Part shown: piece by piece, positions 18,307 to 27,614 of the stretch | Layout: every line of letters starts with the position of its first letter | How positions within the stretch are numbered: the stretch's first letter is position 1 | Assembly (NCBI GenBank): GCA_937921485.1 | Contig: CAKZSV010000045.1 | Coordinates: 28,185-92,184 of the forward strand | Length of the DNA: 64,000 bases | Source of the DNA: an uncultured bacterium | GTDB lineage: Bacteria; Spirochaetota; UBA4802; JAGODF01 | Reading direction: 5' to 3' | Program-made: the position numbers and the translations under genes | The notes under the pieces: model-generated | What the model was told of the DNA's origin: nothing | The model's input: the letters and a program-made list of their open reading frames with translations, nothing else | The model's database searches: none

Positions 18307-19125
18307 ATGATCAAGACTGAACTGTGCCCGCTGTGTACTGCACGAAACAGCTCGCTTCTTTATGATGGACATATTTCGCTTTATCGATGTAAAAACTGCA
18401 ACGCAGTATTCAACGCTTCGCACAGGCCTCTCGATTACGGTGAAACGTATTTCAATGAAGAATACCGAAACCAGTACGGGAAATCGTATATCGAAGATTT
18501 TACTGCAATTTACTCCCTGGCAAAAAAGCGGCTTTCGAGAATTGCTTCCCTCACCAGGCACACATCCGGGCTTCTCGATATCGGCGCCGCCTACGGCTTT
18601 TTTTTGAAAGCCGCCCTTGATGAAGGATTCAGGGATATTTTTGGAATTGAAATATCCGAAGAAGGCGCGAAGTATTGCAAACATACGTTCGGCATTCAGG
18701 TTCAGGAGACCAATTTCGAAACATACGACTTTTCAAGGAAATTCAATATCATCACCGCATGGTATTTTATTGAACACATCTACGACCCCCGGAAAGCGTT
18801 CTCAAAAATTTTCGACGCCCTCACCGATGAAGGAGTATTCGCTTTTTCCGTTCCGTCCTTCTTCGGACCTCAATTCTTGCTGCACCGTGATGAATGGTTT
18901 CAAAATCACCCAATAGACCATCGAGTGAACTTTTCTCCTCGTCTCATCCGGCGCTTTCTTCGCACCATCGGCTTTTCAAAAATAATAACACATCCCGGAG
19001 GCATTCACCCCCAGAGGTTTTTTTCTCCAGCAATCGCTCAATATTCGTTCGTCCGCAGCCTCTATGCCCGGGTTTCAACACTCCTTTCATTTTCTGATAC
19101 TTTGGAGGTCTATGCCCAAAAATAA
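18307..19125 (+). CDS. Class I SAM-dependent methyltransferase with N-terminal zinc motif
   Basis: A 272-residue protein. The N-terminus has two CxxC pairs (CPLC and CKNC), a probable zinc knuckle. The methyltransferase core follows: LLDIGAAYGFFLKAA is motif I for SAM binding, FGIEIS the acidic end of strand 2, and ITAWYFIEHIYDP matches the EH-type motif of Methyltransf_23-like enzymes. Such proteins are often involved in modifying sugars, lipids or other small molecules; no target can be assigned. It lies 9 bases after the RNA-binding protein gene, but the functional link is unclear. Confidence 0.82.
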   Translation: MIKTELCPLCTARNSSLLYDGHISLYRCKNCNAVFNASHRPLDYGETYFNEEYRNQYGKSYIEDFTAIYSLAKKRLSRIASLTRHTSGLLDIGAAYGFFLKAALDEGFRDIFGIEISEEGAKYCKHTFGIQVQETNFETYDFSRKFNIITAWYFIEHIYDPRKAFSKIFDALTDEGVFAFSVPSFFGPQFLLHRDEWFQNHPIDHRVNFSPRLIRRFLRTIGFSKIITHPGGIHPQRFFSPAIAQYSFVRSLYARVSTLLSFSDTLEVYAQK

Positions 19126-19128
19126 AAA

Positions 19129-19164
19129 AAATTTGGATTTTTTAAAAAAAATTTAACCAAATTT
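19129..19164 (+). terminator. AT-rich inverted repeat after the methyltransferase gene
   Basis: AAATTTGG (19129-19136) and CCAAATTT (19157-19164) form an 8-bp stem right after the stop codon at 19125. The loop is A/T-rich and no clean T run follows, so it is a weak terminator candidate. Confidence 0.25.
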
Positions 19165-19395
19165 CAAAATCTTTATTATACTTACTATAAAATAGGATGA
19201 ATTACGTTATGTCGTATTAGTGCAATATTTTATTTTACAATAAGGAGGTAGATCAAAACAAGGCATATAACAGGGTCGGTAATCTTCATTTTCACTTTTT
19301 TTATTGACTCTTTGCCGGCAACGGAGGATGTGGTTTTGCCGGAATCGCCCTTTTGAAAAGGCGAATACTCTTACACAAGAACACACGGGGTGTGT

Positions 19396-19917
19396 ATGGA
19401 CAGTGAGCAGTGCATCGACATATCGTATTTAACGATGAAGGTCACGGCGAAAGGCAAATCGGTCTTTGCCAACAGGCATTTCGACGCTCATTCTTTCATC
19501 ATCGAATTTCGCGGAAAAATTTACACTATGGAGGAGTACAAAAAAAGGCTTAACCCGAATAACAATCACTATCTTCAAATCAGCGAGAATCTTTTTTTAG
19601 GCCCCACCAGGACGCCCGACAACTACATCAATCATTCATGCAATCCCAATACCGGAATTAAGATAATCGGCAATTCAGTCCTGCTCTTCGCCATCAGAAA
19701 TATTCACAAGGGCGAAGAAATCACCTTCGATTATTCAACCACCATGGCGGAAGATTACTGGGAAATGAACTGCCGTTGCGGGGCAAAAAACTGCAGGGGT
19801 AAAATCAGGGACTTCAAGTACCTGCCGCCTGCACTCCAGGAAAAATACATACGCCTGGGAGTGGTTCCGGAATTTGTGCTGCGTCACAGCAGGCAGCATC
19901 TTCAGATAGCGATTTAA
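19396..19917 (+). CDS. SET-domain protein (lysine methyltransferase-like)
   Basis: A 173-residue protein that is almost entirely a SET domain. NHSCNPN (79-85) is the SAM-binding/pseudoknot motif, GEEITFDYS (106-114) holds the catalytic tyrosine, and CRCGAKNCRG (126-135) is a post-SET zinc cluster. These features match protein-lysine methyltransferases best known from eukaryotes and from some bacteria. It likely methylates a cytoplasmic protein; the target is unknown. Start: a GTG lies two codons upstream, but the ATG at 19396 follows a GGGG. A short inverted repeat (ACAC/GTGT) just precedes the start. It is a single-gene unit. Confidence 0.88.
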   Translation: MDSEQCIDISYLTMKVTAKGKSVFANRHFDAHSFIIEFRGKIYTMEEYKKRLNPNNNHYLQISENLFLGPTRTPDNYINHSCNPNTGIKIIGNSVLLFAIRNIHKGEEITFDYSTTMAEDYWEMNCRCGAKNCRGKIRDFKYLPPALQEKYIRLGVVPEFVLRHSRQHLQIAI

Positions 19918-19974
19918 CCGCATCAGGTCTATTATGCCGGAGGCATGAAAATGCACCATGCCTCCGGCAGTATA

Positions 19975-20727
19975 TCATTTATCTTTTTCTCTTTCCCCGT
20001 CTGCGAGATATACTCTGTTTTTATTGTCCTCGACATCTTTCTTGTATTCGTCGGGCAATTTATAGCGCTTCTCTTCCCTCTCGAAAAATGCCACATCGTC
20101 CTTTTTCCCTTTGAAAGCGGCATCCTTTTTCTTTTGTTCGAAGTGTTTATTCAGAATTTCATACACCTTGAAATTGTTTTGCTTTGAACGCCGGTAATAA
20201 TAAATCGCATCAATGTAGCGGCTGCGCGCAAACAGGTCGTTTGCTTTATTCAAGCTGAATCCGCCGTTCCGTATTGCTTCATCAATCGCCGGATGCAGGT
20301 CGTCTTTCCGGCCGAGCATCGCGAAACGGAAATCGGCTTTGACTTTCATCTTTATTGTCTTCTGATTGATATCTTCGCTGATTTCCTTGTATTTCCGCGC
20401 TATTTTTTCAGCTACCTGCGCGATGTTTTTCTCGTTTTCGGTAAACTTGTTCGCAGAAAGTATGTACTCGTTTCGGAAGTAGAGGGAACTCGCTTCCGCG
20501 TATTCATCAACAAGGCGGTCAAATTCTTCTTCCCCTCCTCCAAAATTCACAATTGCCGCGTTGAGAAGTTTTATGTTCCGAAAATTCTCATAGCTCAGCC
20601 GGAGTATCACAGGAAGCGGCTGATACAATTCATTAAATGTTTTTTTAGGCTCCGCTTGCTGGGCGAATCCCCGGGAAGCCACAAACATTGCGCACAACAT
20701 CGCGAAGGCGAAGACTCTCCTTGCCAT
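19975..20727 (-). CDS. Exported hypothetical helical protein
   Basis: About 250 residues. The start at 20727 follows AAAGGAG and gives a signal peptide (MARRVFAFAMLCAMFVASRGFA). The mature protein is predicted almost all-helical and rich in Lys, Glu and Asn, with a long charged C-terminus (FFEREEKRYK...GEREKDK). Segments such as KANDLFARSRYIDAIYYYRR resemble a TPR-like helical pair. It is probably periplasmic. No family was recognised. It converges on the SET gene with about 57 bases between the stops. Confidence 0.65.
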   Translation of the reverse strand: MARRVFAFAMLCAMFVASRGFAQQAEPKKTFNELYQPLPVILRLSYENFRNIKLLNAAIVNFGGGEEEFDRLVDEYAEASSLYFRNEYILSANKFTENEKNIAQVAEKIARKYKEISEDINQKTIKMKVKADFRFAMLGRKDDLHPAIDEAIRNGGFSLNKANDLFARSRYIDAIYYYRRSKQNNFKVYEILNKHFEQKKKDAAFKGKKDDVAFFEREEKRYKLPDEYKKDVEDNKNRVYLADGEREKDK

Positions 20728-21116
20728 ATCTCCAACTCCTTTCTTTGATTTTTCGCCGCATTTCAGCCATACCACTGCGGCAGCTTATCCAATCGAACAA
20801 ACAGCCAATCTATGACATTAAGCATTTTCCAAACATCGGTCGGAAAGACCGGAGGAAATACTCAATTTTTCGAAAACCGTATCAGAGAAATATCAGTTAT
20901 AATATTTATTCATTTACCCTTCCCGTCAAGTAAAATACTGAAAGCGTTACTAACTTTCTTTCAAAATACCGGCTGTTCATGTGCAGCAATAAATAATTCA
21001 ATAATTATTTATCATTATTTACTATATATACATAAATATACCAGATTGGAATTCATCGCGGCCGAAGGCGAATGTATATTGCCAGAGGATATTTTCAGGC
21101 TTCTGCAGGTAATCCA

Positions 21117-21129
21117 TATCACTGTGATA
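21117..21129. promoter_or_regulatory. Perfect palindrome TATCACTGTGATA, possible operator
   Basis: A 13-base palindrome about 110 bases upstream of surE. The half-site GTGATA resembles CRP/FNR half sites but the spacing is too short for a CRP site. It could be chance. Confidence 0.25.
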
Positions 21130-21140
21130 AAACCGCTTTC
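21128..21140 (-). repeat. Possible remnant of the dispersed palindromic repeat
   Basis: TAAAACCGCTTTC is shared with the repeat copies at 30568-30581 and 63804-63816, but the flanks differ. It may be a decayed copy or a chance match. Confidence 0.25.
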
Positions 21141-21240
21141 GATTCATATTAATCTTGCAAAGCAAAGCCGCACTATTACACACTGCCATAGCACATGATA
21201 TTTTTGGACATGAAATTCATTATTTTCAACTCTAAAAACA

Positions 21241-21969
21241 ATGACAATTTTACTTACAAACGATGACGGCATTAAAGCGGAAGGCATACAGTCCCTGTTC
21301 GATACGCTCACAACAGAACACGACGTTTTTGTTATCGCGCCCGAAGACGAGCGAAGCGCCTGTTCAAACGCCATAACCGTGCGGACAAGCCTTTCAATTC
21401 GTCAGATTGACGATTTCCATTTCGCGGTGGACGGCTATACCGCTGATTGCGTGAATATTGGCCTAAATGGCGGCTTTTTCCCACCATTTGACATAGTCAT
21501 TTCTGGAATCAACCACGGGCCGAATCTCGGCGACGATGTCTATTTTTCCGGCACGGTTGCAGGCGCCCGCACCGCGTGTATCTTCGGTGTTCACGGCATC
21601 GCCCTTTCTCTCGATTGTCTGGATTCATCGAGCTATTTCAGTCAGGCTTCCGAATTTGCATTGCGTTTTATCAGCGACATTCTGTGCCGCACCGGTGATC
21701 AGCCGATTTTTTTCAATATCAATTATCCGAACATCCCCAAACATGAAATTAATGGCATAAAATACACCAGGCTTGGGCGCCGAAAATACAATGACATCTA
21801 CACGATTCACAGCGAAAATGGCTCCAGCAAAATAATTCAACTTTCGGGTTCAATTGAGTCAATCGGCGGAGATACAACCGATGTGTTCGAGCTTCGCAAT
21901 GGCTTTATTTCAGTCACTCCGCTATCTATCGATTGTTCCGACCATGAATTTTTACGGATTTTGCGGTAA
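21241..21969 (+). CDS. surE: 5'/3'-nucleotidase SurE
   Basis: A 242-residue metal-dependent phosphatase that dephosphorylates nucleoside monophosphates and related substrates. The N-terminal LLTNDDGI gives the Asp8-Asp9 metal ligands; APEDERSACSNAITV holds the catalytic serine, and ISGINHGPNLGDDVYFSGTVAGA the later metal ligand Asn and the characteristic SGTV segment. The length is typical. There is no clear ribosome binding site. The TPR gene follows after 4 bases, so they are co-transcribed. In proteobacteria surE often pairs with pcm or nlpD; here it does not. Confidence 0.96.
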   Translation: MTILLTNDDGIKAEGIQSLFDTLTTEHDVFVIAPEDERSACSNAITVRTSLSIRQIDDFHFAVDGYTADCVNIGLNGGFFPPFDIVISGINHGPNLGDDVYFSGTVAGARTACIFGVHGIALSLDCLDSSSYFSQASEFALRFISDILCRTGDQPIFFNINYPNIPKHEINGIKYTRLGRRKYNDIYTIHSENGSSKIIQLSGSIESIGGDTTDVFELRNGFISVTPLSIDCSDHEFLRILR

Positions 21970-21973
21970 TACC

Positions 21974-22678
21974 ATGGCTGAAACAAACATCAATATCCGA
22001 TTGAAAAAATTTTTAGCCACTGCCTTCAAAGAGTTTCAGAATAACAATTACACCACCGCGATTAAAATACTTACTAAAGCGCATAAGCTTGACTCAAACA
22101 ATCCTGAAATTCTCTACAACCTCGGAGTCGCATCCTGCAGAATTGAACAGTATGTCGAAGCAATTGACTATTTCCGGCGGCTTCTTGAACTAAGAACCAA
22201 AACCGTGGATATTCTTCAGGTTCTCCGCCTGATTTCATTTTCCCTTTTAAAGCTGGGCCTATTCGATGATGCGCTTCTCTACTGCATGCAGGGTCTTGAT
22301 TTACATAATGACGACACGGTACTTATGCATCTTTCGGCCTATGCGCTCGATATGGCAGGCAAATCTGAAGACGCGATAGAATATTACATGAAAATACTTG
22401 AAATAGATCCGGAAAACATATCGGCGAAAAATTCATTAGCTTACCTGCTCGCAAAATCCGGAGGCGATCTTACAAAAGCTACAAAGTTAGCCGTTGAAGC
22501 GCTGAGCGTGGATCCCAACAACCCCGCGTATCTTGACACATATGGTTTTGTGATGTATAAAACCGGCGATTTCAGCCATGCAAACGCGTATCTTGCAAAA
22601 GCCCAGTCGCTCGATCCCACATCAAAGGAAATCCGCTATCACCTTGCCATGGTAAAGAAAGCAATCGGGCAGAAATAA
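21974..22678 (+). CDS. TPR-repeat protein
   Basis: About 234 residues with several tetratricopeptide repeats, recognisable as NPEILYNLGVASCRIEQY, KSEDAIEYYMKILEIDPENI and NPAYLDTYGFVMYKTGDF. No signal peptide, so it is likely a cytoplasmic scaffold. The frame extends upstream inside surE, but the ATG at 21974, 4 bases after the surE stop, is the sensible start. Partner proteins unknown. It ends 3 bases before the convergent gene. Confidence 0.85.
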   Translation: MAETNINIRLKKFLATAFKEFQNNNYTTAIKILTKAHKLDSNNPEILYNLGVASCRIEQYVEAIDYFRRLLELRTKTVDILQVLRLISFSLLKLGLFDDALLYCMQGLDLHNDDTVLMHLSAYALDMAGKSEDAIEYYMKILEIDPENISAKNSLAYLLAKSGGDLTKATKLAVEALSVDPNNPAYLDTYGFVMYKTGDFSHANAYLAKAQSLDPTSKEIRYHLAMVKKAIGQK

Positions 22679-22681
22679 GAA

Positions 22682-23578
22682 CTATAAAAATTTAAGCAAA
22701 TATTCAATAATATTATCTGCGCTTAAAAGGATTTTTTTTAGAATTTCTCCGCTTTCGACAATGCTGCACCGCGGCTTTTGTATGCATTCCGATATCACCT
22801 GTTTAGATGTTGTAATATTAAGTGAGCCCCTTATGCCTACATTTTTCAGTTCGAGTTCCTCTCCCGCACAGTCGGAGATAGCGGAATGATATTCCGTAGG
22901 ATTTACCGCGATGATATTGCACCCGGAAGCATACGCTTCATAGAGAAAAATCCCGAAATGGCTCATTGCCGCTTTTGAAGCGCAGAGAAACCTTGCGTAA
23001 TTGCCTTCAACACTCTGCTCGCTTCCTCCTTTTACGCCGATAAAAGGCTTTTCCCCACCAAGAAGGCAATACGAACAAGTATCGGGGAGCAACGTCAGCA
23101 AATAATCGCGCGCCTCGCCCGAATAACCTGCGTATATCACAATATCGATTTTTTTCTCGATAGTATCGCCTGCAAGCGCCTCGAGATTTTGAATAAAATT
23201 ATATCCGTATAAAAAGCTTCCACTCACAGCGTCATGCGTTTTTTCAAAATGCGGAAGCAGATCAATCCGAATATCCGCGCTCGCCCTTCCTTCGCCTCTG
23301 TCATCGATGACGCACACTTTCCCGAATTTTTTCAATGCCTGTATTTCTTCCGCTGAAGAATCGCGCATGTCGCGCACGATGAGCCTTGCGGGCTGAATTT
23401 TTTCAACCAGCCATTTTTTTAGTTCCAGAGGGCATGTTCCATCGTTCGGATCGACAAACAAATATGCATTCACACCATATTTTGTCCTCAGACGCCATAA
23501 AAGTGTCGCCATCCGCTGAAAGTGCCCGCTTCCCAAGCTTTCGTCCTTGCCCGTAATGATAAGCACATCGCAGATCAT
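22682..23578 (-). CDS. SpsG/PseG-like nucleotide-sugar hydrolase or glycosyltransferase
   Basis: A 298-residue protein with the GT-B-like opening [21 protein letters not shown], where GSGHFQR matches the GxGHxxR motif of SpsG/PseG proteins (PseG removes UDP in pseudaminic acid synthesis). [10 protein letters not shown] also fits that family. In spore-coat and flagellin glycosylation loci SpsG stands next to SpsF, as here: its ATG overlaps the SpsF-like stop by four bases. The C-terminal half is divergent. It ends 3 bases from the convergent TPR gene. Substrate cannot be assigned. Confidence 0.7.
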   Translation of the reverse strand: MICDVLIITGKDESLGSGHFQRMATLLWRLRTKYGVNAYLFVDPNDGTCPLELKKWLVEKIQPARLIVRDMRDSSAEEIQALKKFGKVCVIDDRGEGRASADIRIDLLPHFEKTHDAVSGSFLYGYNFIQNLEALAGDTIEKKIDIVIYAGYSGEARDYLLTLLPDTCSYCLLGGEKPFIGVKGGSEQSVEGNYARFLCASKAAMSHFGIFLYEAYASGCNIIAVNPTEYHSAISDCAGEELELKNVGIRGSLNITTSKQVISECIQKPRCSIVESGEILKKILLSADNIIEYLLKFL

Positions 23579-24330
23579 CGGCCGTTCCCGGGTGATGAGT
23601 GCGTCATGGGGCGCTGGTGAATATTTTTATTTATTTCTAAAAGTTCCGGATGGGCATCGAGGAACGAAAGTGTTTTTTTTAGAGGAAATTGTTGTCCGCG
23701 ATACAGCTCATGGTACAATGCCGCAGCCAGACGGTAATCCTCCTCTGTATCAACTGTCAGCCGTACGGAGGCATAACGGGAATCGATATCAACGGGAAAA
23801 CGCACAATTGAAAATATCTCGGGATGCTCTTTTATATATGGGCTCACGTGTTCGCGATGGTGCGGCAGAGTGCCTTCTCTGTGCGCACGCGCTAGAGCTG
23901 ATCGCGAGAGCACTTCAATCGCGCAGCCCAGCGGAAGGCCTTCCGGAGCACAGAGATCGAAATTACCCGATATCGCTTTCTTGATGGTTTCATCGGCGTA
24001 CTCGCTGTCGGTAAAAGGGTTATCAGCGGTGATGCGGGCAATATATTCACCGCCGAATTTTTCCGCTGCGCAGAAAAACCTGTCCAGAACATCGTTTTCG
24101 GAACCTTGAAAAAATACTACATCGAGATGTTTCACCGCATCAAAAAGAGCGGTATTTTCATCGCTTTCCGGCACCGCAAGCACCGCTTGATGGACAGATG
24201 CTATGTTCAGCGCACGCTCCAGCACATGCGCCACAATGGGTTTTCCCGCAAGCGGCATTAGCGCCTTGCCGGGAAGCCGTGTCGATGCGATGCGCGCCTG
24301 TACGATTGCGAGAACCCTTGGATTTTTCAT
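23575..24330 (-). CDS. SpsF-like cytidylyltransferase
   Basis: A 251-residue nucleotidyltransferase of the CMP-sugar/KdsB superfamily. [24 protein letters not shown] carries the nucleotide-binding R-x-x-x-R-x-x-x-K pattern; ARITADNPF is the metal-binding Asp segment. SpsF proteins activate a sugar acid or related polymer unit with CTP. It sits between the spiro-SPASM gene (9 bases upstream) and the SpsG-like gene (4-base overlap). The spiro-SPASM N-terminus looks like a degenerate version of the same fold, which suggests a shared pathway. Confidence 0.82.
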   Translation of the reverse strand: MKNPRVLAIVQARIASTRLPGKALMPLAGKPIVAHVLERALNIASVHQAVLAVPESDENTALFDAVKHLDVVFFQGSENDVLDRFFCAAEKFGGEYIARITADNPFTDSEYADETIKKAISGNFDLCAPEGLPLGCAIEVLSRSALARAHREGTLPHHREHVSPYIKEHPEIFSIVRFPVDIDSRYASVRLTVDTEEDYRLAAALYHELYRGQQFPLKKTLSFLDAHPELLEINKNIHQRPMTHSSPGNGR

Positions 24331-24339
24331 TCCAGTACG

Positions 24340-25821
24340 CTATAGATTGAAGGTGTACCATTCATCACAGGCGGAGCAATCGGGCTCTTTTGCCAGTTTG
24401 CCTTTATAATCATCAACGAAAAACTCTCTGCCTTTTTCAAATAGCTCCTTCATGGTCGAATATTTCACGTTACCCCGCGGCGCAGCGCCATCGACATCCT
24501 GTTTGCAAAAGCAGACCGTTCCATCTGAGAGCACGTACATATCGCGCTGGAGATGCCAGCAGGGTATCCTTTCCAGCGGAGATAAATCCGAATAGCGGCG
24601 ATCCTGTATCCTGCCAAGGTAGGTATTCTGCTTCTGAAGAATGATCGGAACTCCCTTCTGTTCCCAGATATCGTAATACTTATCCAAAAAATTTTCTGTT
24701 TCATTGATTTTCATTATTTGCACATAGAGCGCATCCGGTTCGTTCACAACGCCGCGAAGCCGTTCAATGTTCCCGACTACCGCGTCGTAATGATCTCCGC
24801 CATGAAGCGCGCGATACGTCTGAGCATCCACCGCATTGAGATTCACAATCACGCGGATTTTTCCGCTTTTGCCGGCAACATACTGGGCAAAATTAGCATC
24901 GGCAAAAATACCGTTGGTTTCAATAACCACACCCTGAACATTACTCTCGGCCAGAGCAAGATCCATCATCTCATACAACTGAGGATGCATCAGAGGTTCA
25001 CCGGAACCACCGCAACAGATATGATACGGCAAGCCGAACTCGCGCATTCCCTCAAGAACGTTTTGAAAAACTGAAATTTCCATCTGACCATGCTCGCTGC
25101 CGAGCGTTTTTCTATAGCAAAAGATGCAATTCAGACTGCACTGTCCGGTCAGTTCCAGTTCAAGATACGATGGGGCAATATAGAGTGCATCGGGATAATT
25201 TTTCAAAACTTCAGCAACTTCCGCATACCTGGGGATAGCGCCATGAAATTCCACGATTTTTTCCATTATTTTACGCTCTCTGAGATTCGCCGACCTGAAT
25301 GAGAGCCGCCTGTCCCGCACATCCGGATGAGAATAATATATTTCCACATCGAAACGGTGCAGATTGGTCTTTATTATTTTCGAAAGCGAAAGGCCGGCAC
25401 CCATTCTTTCCGGCACGCTTTCCATCAGCGCCCGCGATACGATTTCTCCGCAAAAACCGGAAGGAACATTTTCAGAATACGTGTATTCCGGCAAATACGT
25501 ACTGTGCAGTTTCAGCATCTCACCGATTATTTCAGGATCAAGGAATGGGGAATCATACTGGACAAGCAGTGCATGCTCAAAATCTTTCCCGGCAAAGAAC
25601 GACTTCAAAAAAGCCGGCTCACCTTCTCTGCCATAATCTATTTTTGAGGCTCCATCAGGTATTCTTTCGCAATAATCTTCACCCGCGGCCAAAAAGACAT
25701 CCTGTATCTGCGGAAGAGCGTGAAGCCTTTTGGCAAGCTCCGCCGGAAGGAATACATCATTGAAGTAAAGATCTTCTTTTTTTGTATTCTGAGGTATAAT
25801 TATAATTGCCGCAATTTTCAC
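24340..25821 (-). CDS. Spiro-SPASM radical SAM protein with nucleotidyltransferase-like N-terminus
   Basis: A 493-residue three-part protein. Residues 1-200 resemble a nucleotidyltransferase domain without the full nucleotide motif. The radical SAM domain follows with CSLNCIFC (Cys228, Cys232, Cys235) binding the 4Fe-4S cluster. The C-terminus is SPASM-type, with extra cysteines in PCWHLQRD, VCFCKQD and CSACDEW. This layout matches the spiro-SPASM family, known mainly from spirochaetes and of unknown chemistry. It starts at a GTG behind GGAGGTG and leads the operon with the SpsF- and SpsG-like genes, so modification of an activated sugar or a surface polymer is inferred. Confidence 0.85.
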   Translation of the reverse strand: MKIAAIIIIPQNTKKEDLYFNDVFLPAELAKRLHALPQIQDVFLAAGEDYCERIPDGASKIDYGREGEPAFLKSFFAGKDFEHALLVQYDSPFLDPEIIGEMLKLHSTYLPEYTYSENVPSGFCGEIVSRALMESVPERMGAGLSLSKIIKTNLHRFDVEIYYSHPDVRDRRLSFRSANLRERKIMEKIVEFHGAIPRYAEVAEVLKNYPDALYIAPSYLELELTGQCSLNCIFCYRKTLGSEHGQMEISVFQNVLEGMREFGLPYHICCGGSGEPLMHPQLYEMMDLALAESNVQGVVIETNGIFADANFAQYVAGKSGKIRVIVNLNAVDAQTYRALHGGDHYDAVVGNIERLRGVVNEPDALYVQIMKINETENFLDKYYDIWEQKGVPIILQKQNTYLGRIQDRRYSDLSPLERIPCWHLQRDMYVLSDGTVCFCKQDVDGAAPRGNVKYSTMKELFEKGREFFVDDYKGKLAKEPDCSACDEWYTFNL

Positions 25822-25851
25822 GCAGGCACCTCCGGCGAAAACAATTCAAAA

Positions 25852-26808
25852 CTAATTCATCACATAATCGTCCATGAATATCTTTACGTCGGACTCCTTG
25901 CGCTTCTGTTCAGCCCATTTGTCCATCTGTTCTCCCATTCGCTCGCTGTAGAGAATATTGAATATTATTTCACGTATGGATTCGTACTGCACCGGCCTTT
26001 TCCCGTTGAATTTCACTATATGATAACCCGAGCCAGATTTGATAACACCTGAAATCTGGCCTTTCATGTTCATTCCGAATATCTGCATGGCAAGCAGTCT
26101 GTCAATTTCATGCAGTTTCACCCATCCGAGAGCGCCTCCCTTCCCTTTTGATGTTTCATCTTCGGAAAATTTCTTTGCCGCTTCTTCGAATGACATACCG
26201 CCACGGATTTTAGCAAGGATGTCCTTCATTTCATTGTTTACTCGCCGCTCTTCAGCAAGGGTAGTATTGCGAAGTCGAATAAACACATGATTGATGTTGA
26301 ACTCGTATCCAACTTTATTGGCGTTCTTCTTATACCATTCCTGCGCCTGCTGTTCGGACGGCGGGTTGACACCCACCGCAAGCGTCATCACCATTTCCCG
26401 AATAAGAGATTTTCTCACCTGTTCCCTATATTCTTCGTATGAAATTTTATCTTTTTTTTCCAGCTTCTCTTTGAACTCTTTCAGGGAATTAATATTATAC
26501 CGTTTCATCGTTTTTTCGATGGAATCATCGACTTTATCCTTGCTTACGATGATGGACTCTTCCTCCGCCATCTGTTCAAAAATGCTGTCCTCAATAAATG
26601 CGTCGAGCACCCTGCTTTTATGAAATGACGTTTTCCCGGCGGGAATTTTCTTCACCTTTTTATATTGTTCAAACCGCATGTTGACTTCGCTTTCCATAAT
26701 CGGCCATCCGTTCACCACCGCAAGAACGCGATCGAAGAGGTCCCATGCGCCGGCCGCACTATGGAAGAAGATAAACAGCGCACTTGCCAGTAATAATTTC
26801 CGTTTCAT
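25852..26808 (-). CDS. SurA-like periplasmic peptidyl-prolyl isomerase
   Basis: A 318-residue exported foldase. Signal peptide MKRKLLLASALFIFFHSAAGA; then a SurA-type N-terminal helical region (DRVLAVVNGWPIMESEVNMRF), and a parvulin/PpiC domain at about 165-275 (INHVFIRL, GGMSFEEAAKKFSEDE, GALGWVK, SGYHIVKFNGKRP). It should help outer-membrane protein folding in the periplasm. The ATG overlaps the murI stop by four bases. One parvulin domain rather than the two of E. coli SurA. Confidence 0.88.
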   Translation of the reverse strand: MKRKLLLASALFIFFHSAAGAWDLFDRVLAVVNGWPIMESEVNMRFEQYKKVKKIPAGKTSFHKSRVLDAFIEDSIFEQMAEEESIIVSKDKVDDSIEKTMKRYNINSLKEFKEKLEKKDKISYEEYREQVRKSLIREMVMTLAVGVNPPSEQQAQEWYKKNANKVGYEFNINHVFIRLRNTTLAEERRVNNEMKDILAKIRGGMSFEEAAKKFSEDETSKGKGGALGWVKLHEIDRLLAMQIFGMNMKGQISGVIKSGSGYHIVKFNGKRPVQYESIREIIFNILYSERMGEQMDKWAEQKRKESDVKIFMDDYVMN

Positions 26809-27614
26809 GATGTTCCGCCGCTAATTGTGAGTTTTGCTATCGATGCGCCGTTTTCCCCGAAAAACATGTTTTTAAGCATCTGAAGCGTATCTGTTATGTC
26901 GGACGCATAGAGCTCAATTCTCCCCGCTGCGCCTGAATTTTCAAGGTTTTTTTCTTTCAGCATCTGCTTTGCTTCGAGGGCGATTTCATAACCGGAATCC
27001 ACAAGCACCATATCTGGAAATACATCGAGTATGGCCTTTTTAAGGAGCGGGAAATGCGTGCACCCCAAAATAAGCGTCCTCACGTTTTCACTGTACATTT
27101 TCCCAATATATTTTTTCGCCGCAAGGCGCGTGATTTCATCGTCAATCCATCCCTCCTCCGTAAGTGAAACGAAAATCGTCGCGTGCTGCTGAAAGACTTT
27201 GAGGTTGGGATTTATTTCAAGAATGGCTTTTTCGTATGAGCGGCTGTTTACTGTCGCTCTGGTGCCAATCACTCCCACACAGCCGTTGTGCTGCGTCCTG
27301 CATGCGGCACGCGCACCGGCCCCAATAACCCCCACCACCGGCACATCAAGCTCATCACGAAGAATTTCCAGCGCCACCGCCGACGAGGTGTTGCAGGCGA
27401 TGACGATCATCTTCACATTGCGGGACACAAGATATGCGGCTATTTCCCTCGAATAGCGCAAGATCGTCTCCCGGGAACGCGTGCCGTACGGAAATCGCGC
27501 CGTGTCGCCGAAATATATCAAATGCTCCGAAGGCATCACGTCCCTGAGCGACTTGCATACGGTGAGACCGCCCACGCCCGAATCGAATATGCCTATTGGG
27601 TCACTCTTTTCCAA
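26805..27614 (-). CDS. murI: Glutamate racemase
   Basis: About 269 residues. It makes D-glutamate for peptidoglycan. Both catalytic cysteines are present, in VIACNTSSA (Cys74 from the chosen start) and LGCTHFPLL (Cys185), with the opening PIGIFDSGVGGLTV. Start: the frame begins at a TTG at 27629, but a second TTG at 27614 lies 6 bases behind GGAG and gives the normal short N-terminus; either way it overlaps the end of cimA. It is coupled to the SurA-like gene by an ATGA overlap. Confidence 0.94.
   Translation of the reverse strand: MEKSDPIGIFDSGVGGLTVCKSLRDVMPSEHLIYFGDTARFPYGTRSRETILRYSREIAAYLVSRNVKMIVIACNTSSAVALEILRDELDVPVVGVIGAGARAACRTQHNGCVGVIGTRATVNSRSYEKAILEINPNLKVFQQHATIFVSLTEEGWIDDEITRLAAKKYIGKMYSENVRTLILGCTHFPLLKKAILDVFPDMVLVDSGYEIALEAKQMLKEKNLENSGAAGRIELYASDITDTLQMLKNMFFGENGASIAKLTISGGTS

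Larger units (their letters stand above)
20728..21240. other. Divergent intergenic region with small palindrome and repeat remnant
   Basis: About 510 bases between the leftward exported-protein gene and surE. A frame of 128 codons (20812-21198) is open but has no ribosome binding site and an unlikely composition. It contains the palindrome at 21117-21129 and a 13-base match to the dispersed repeat at 21128-21140. Nothing else was recognised. Confidence 0.4.

Noticed and set aside
20812..21198. 128-codon open frame upstream of surE
   Set aside because: No ribosome binding site, atypical composition, and it overlaps the regulatory region of surE.
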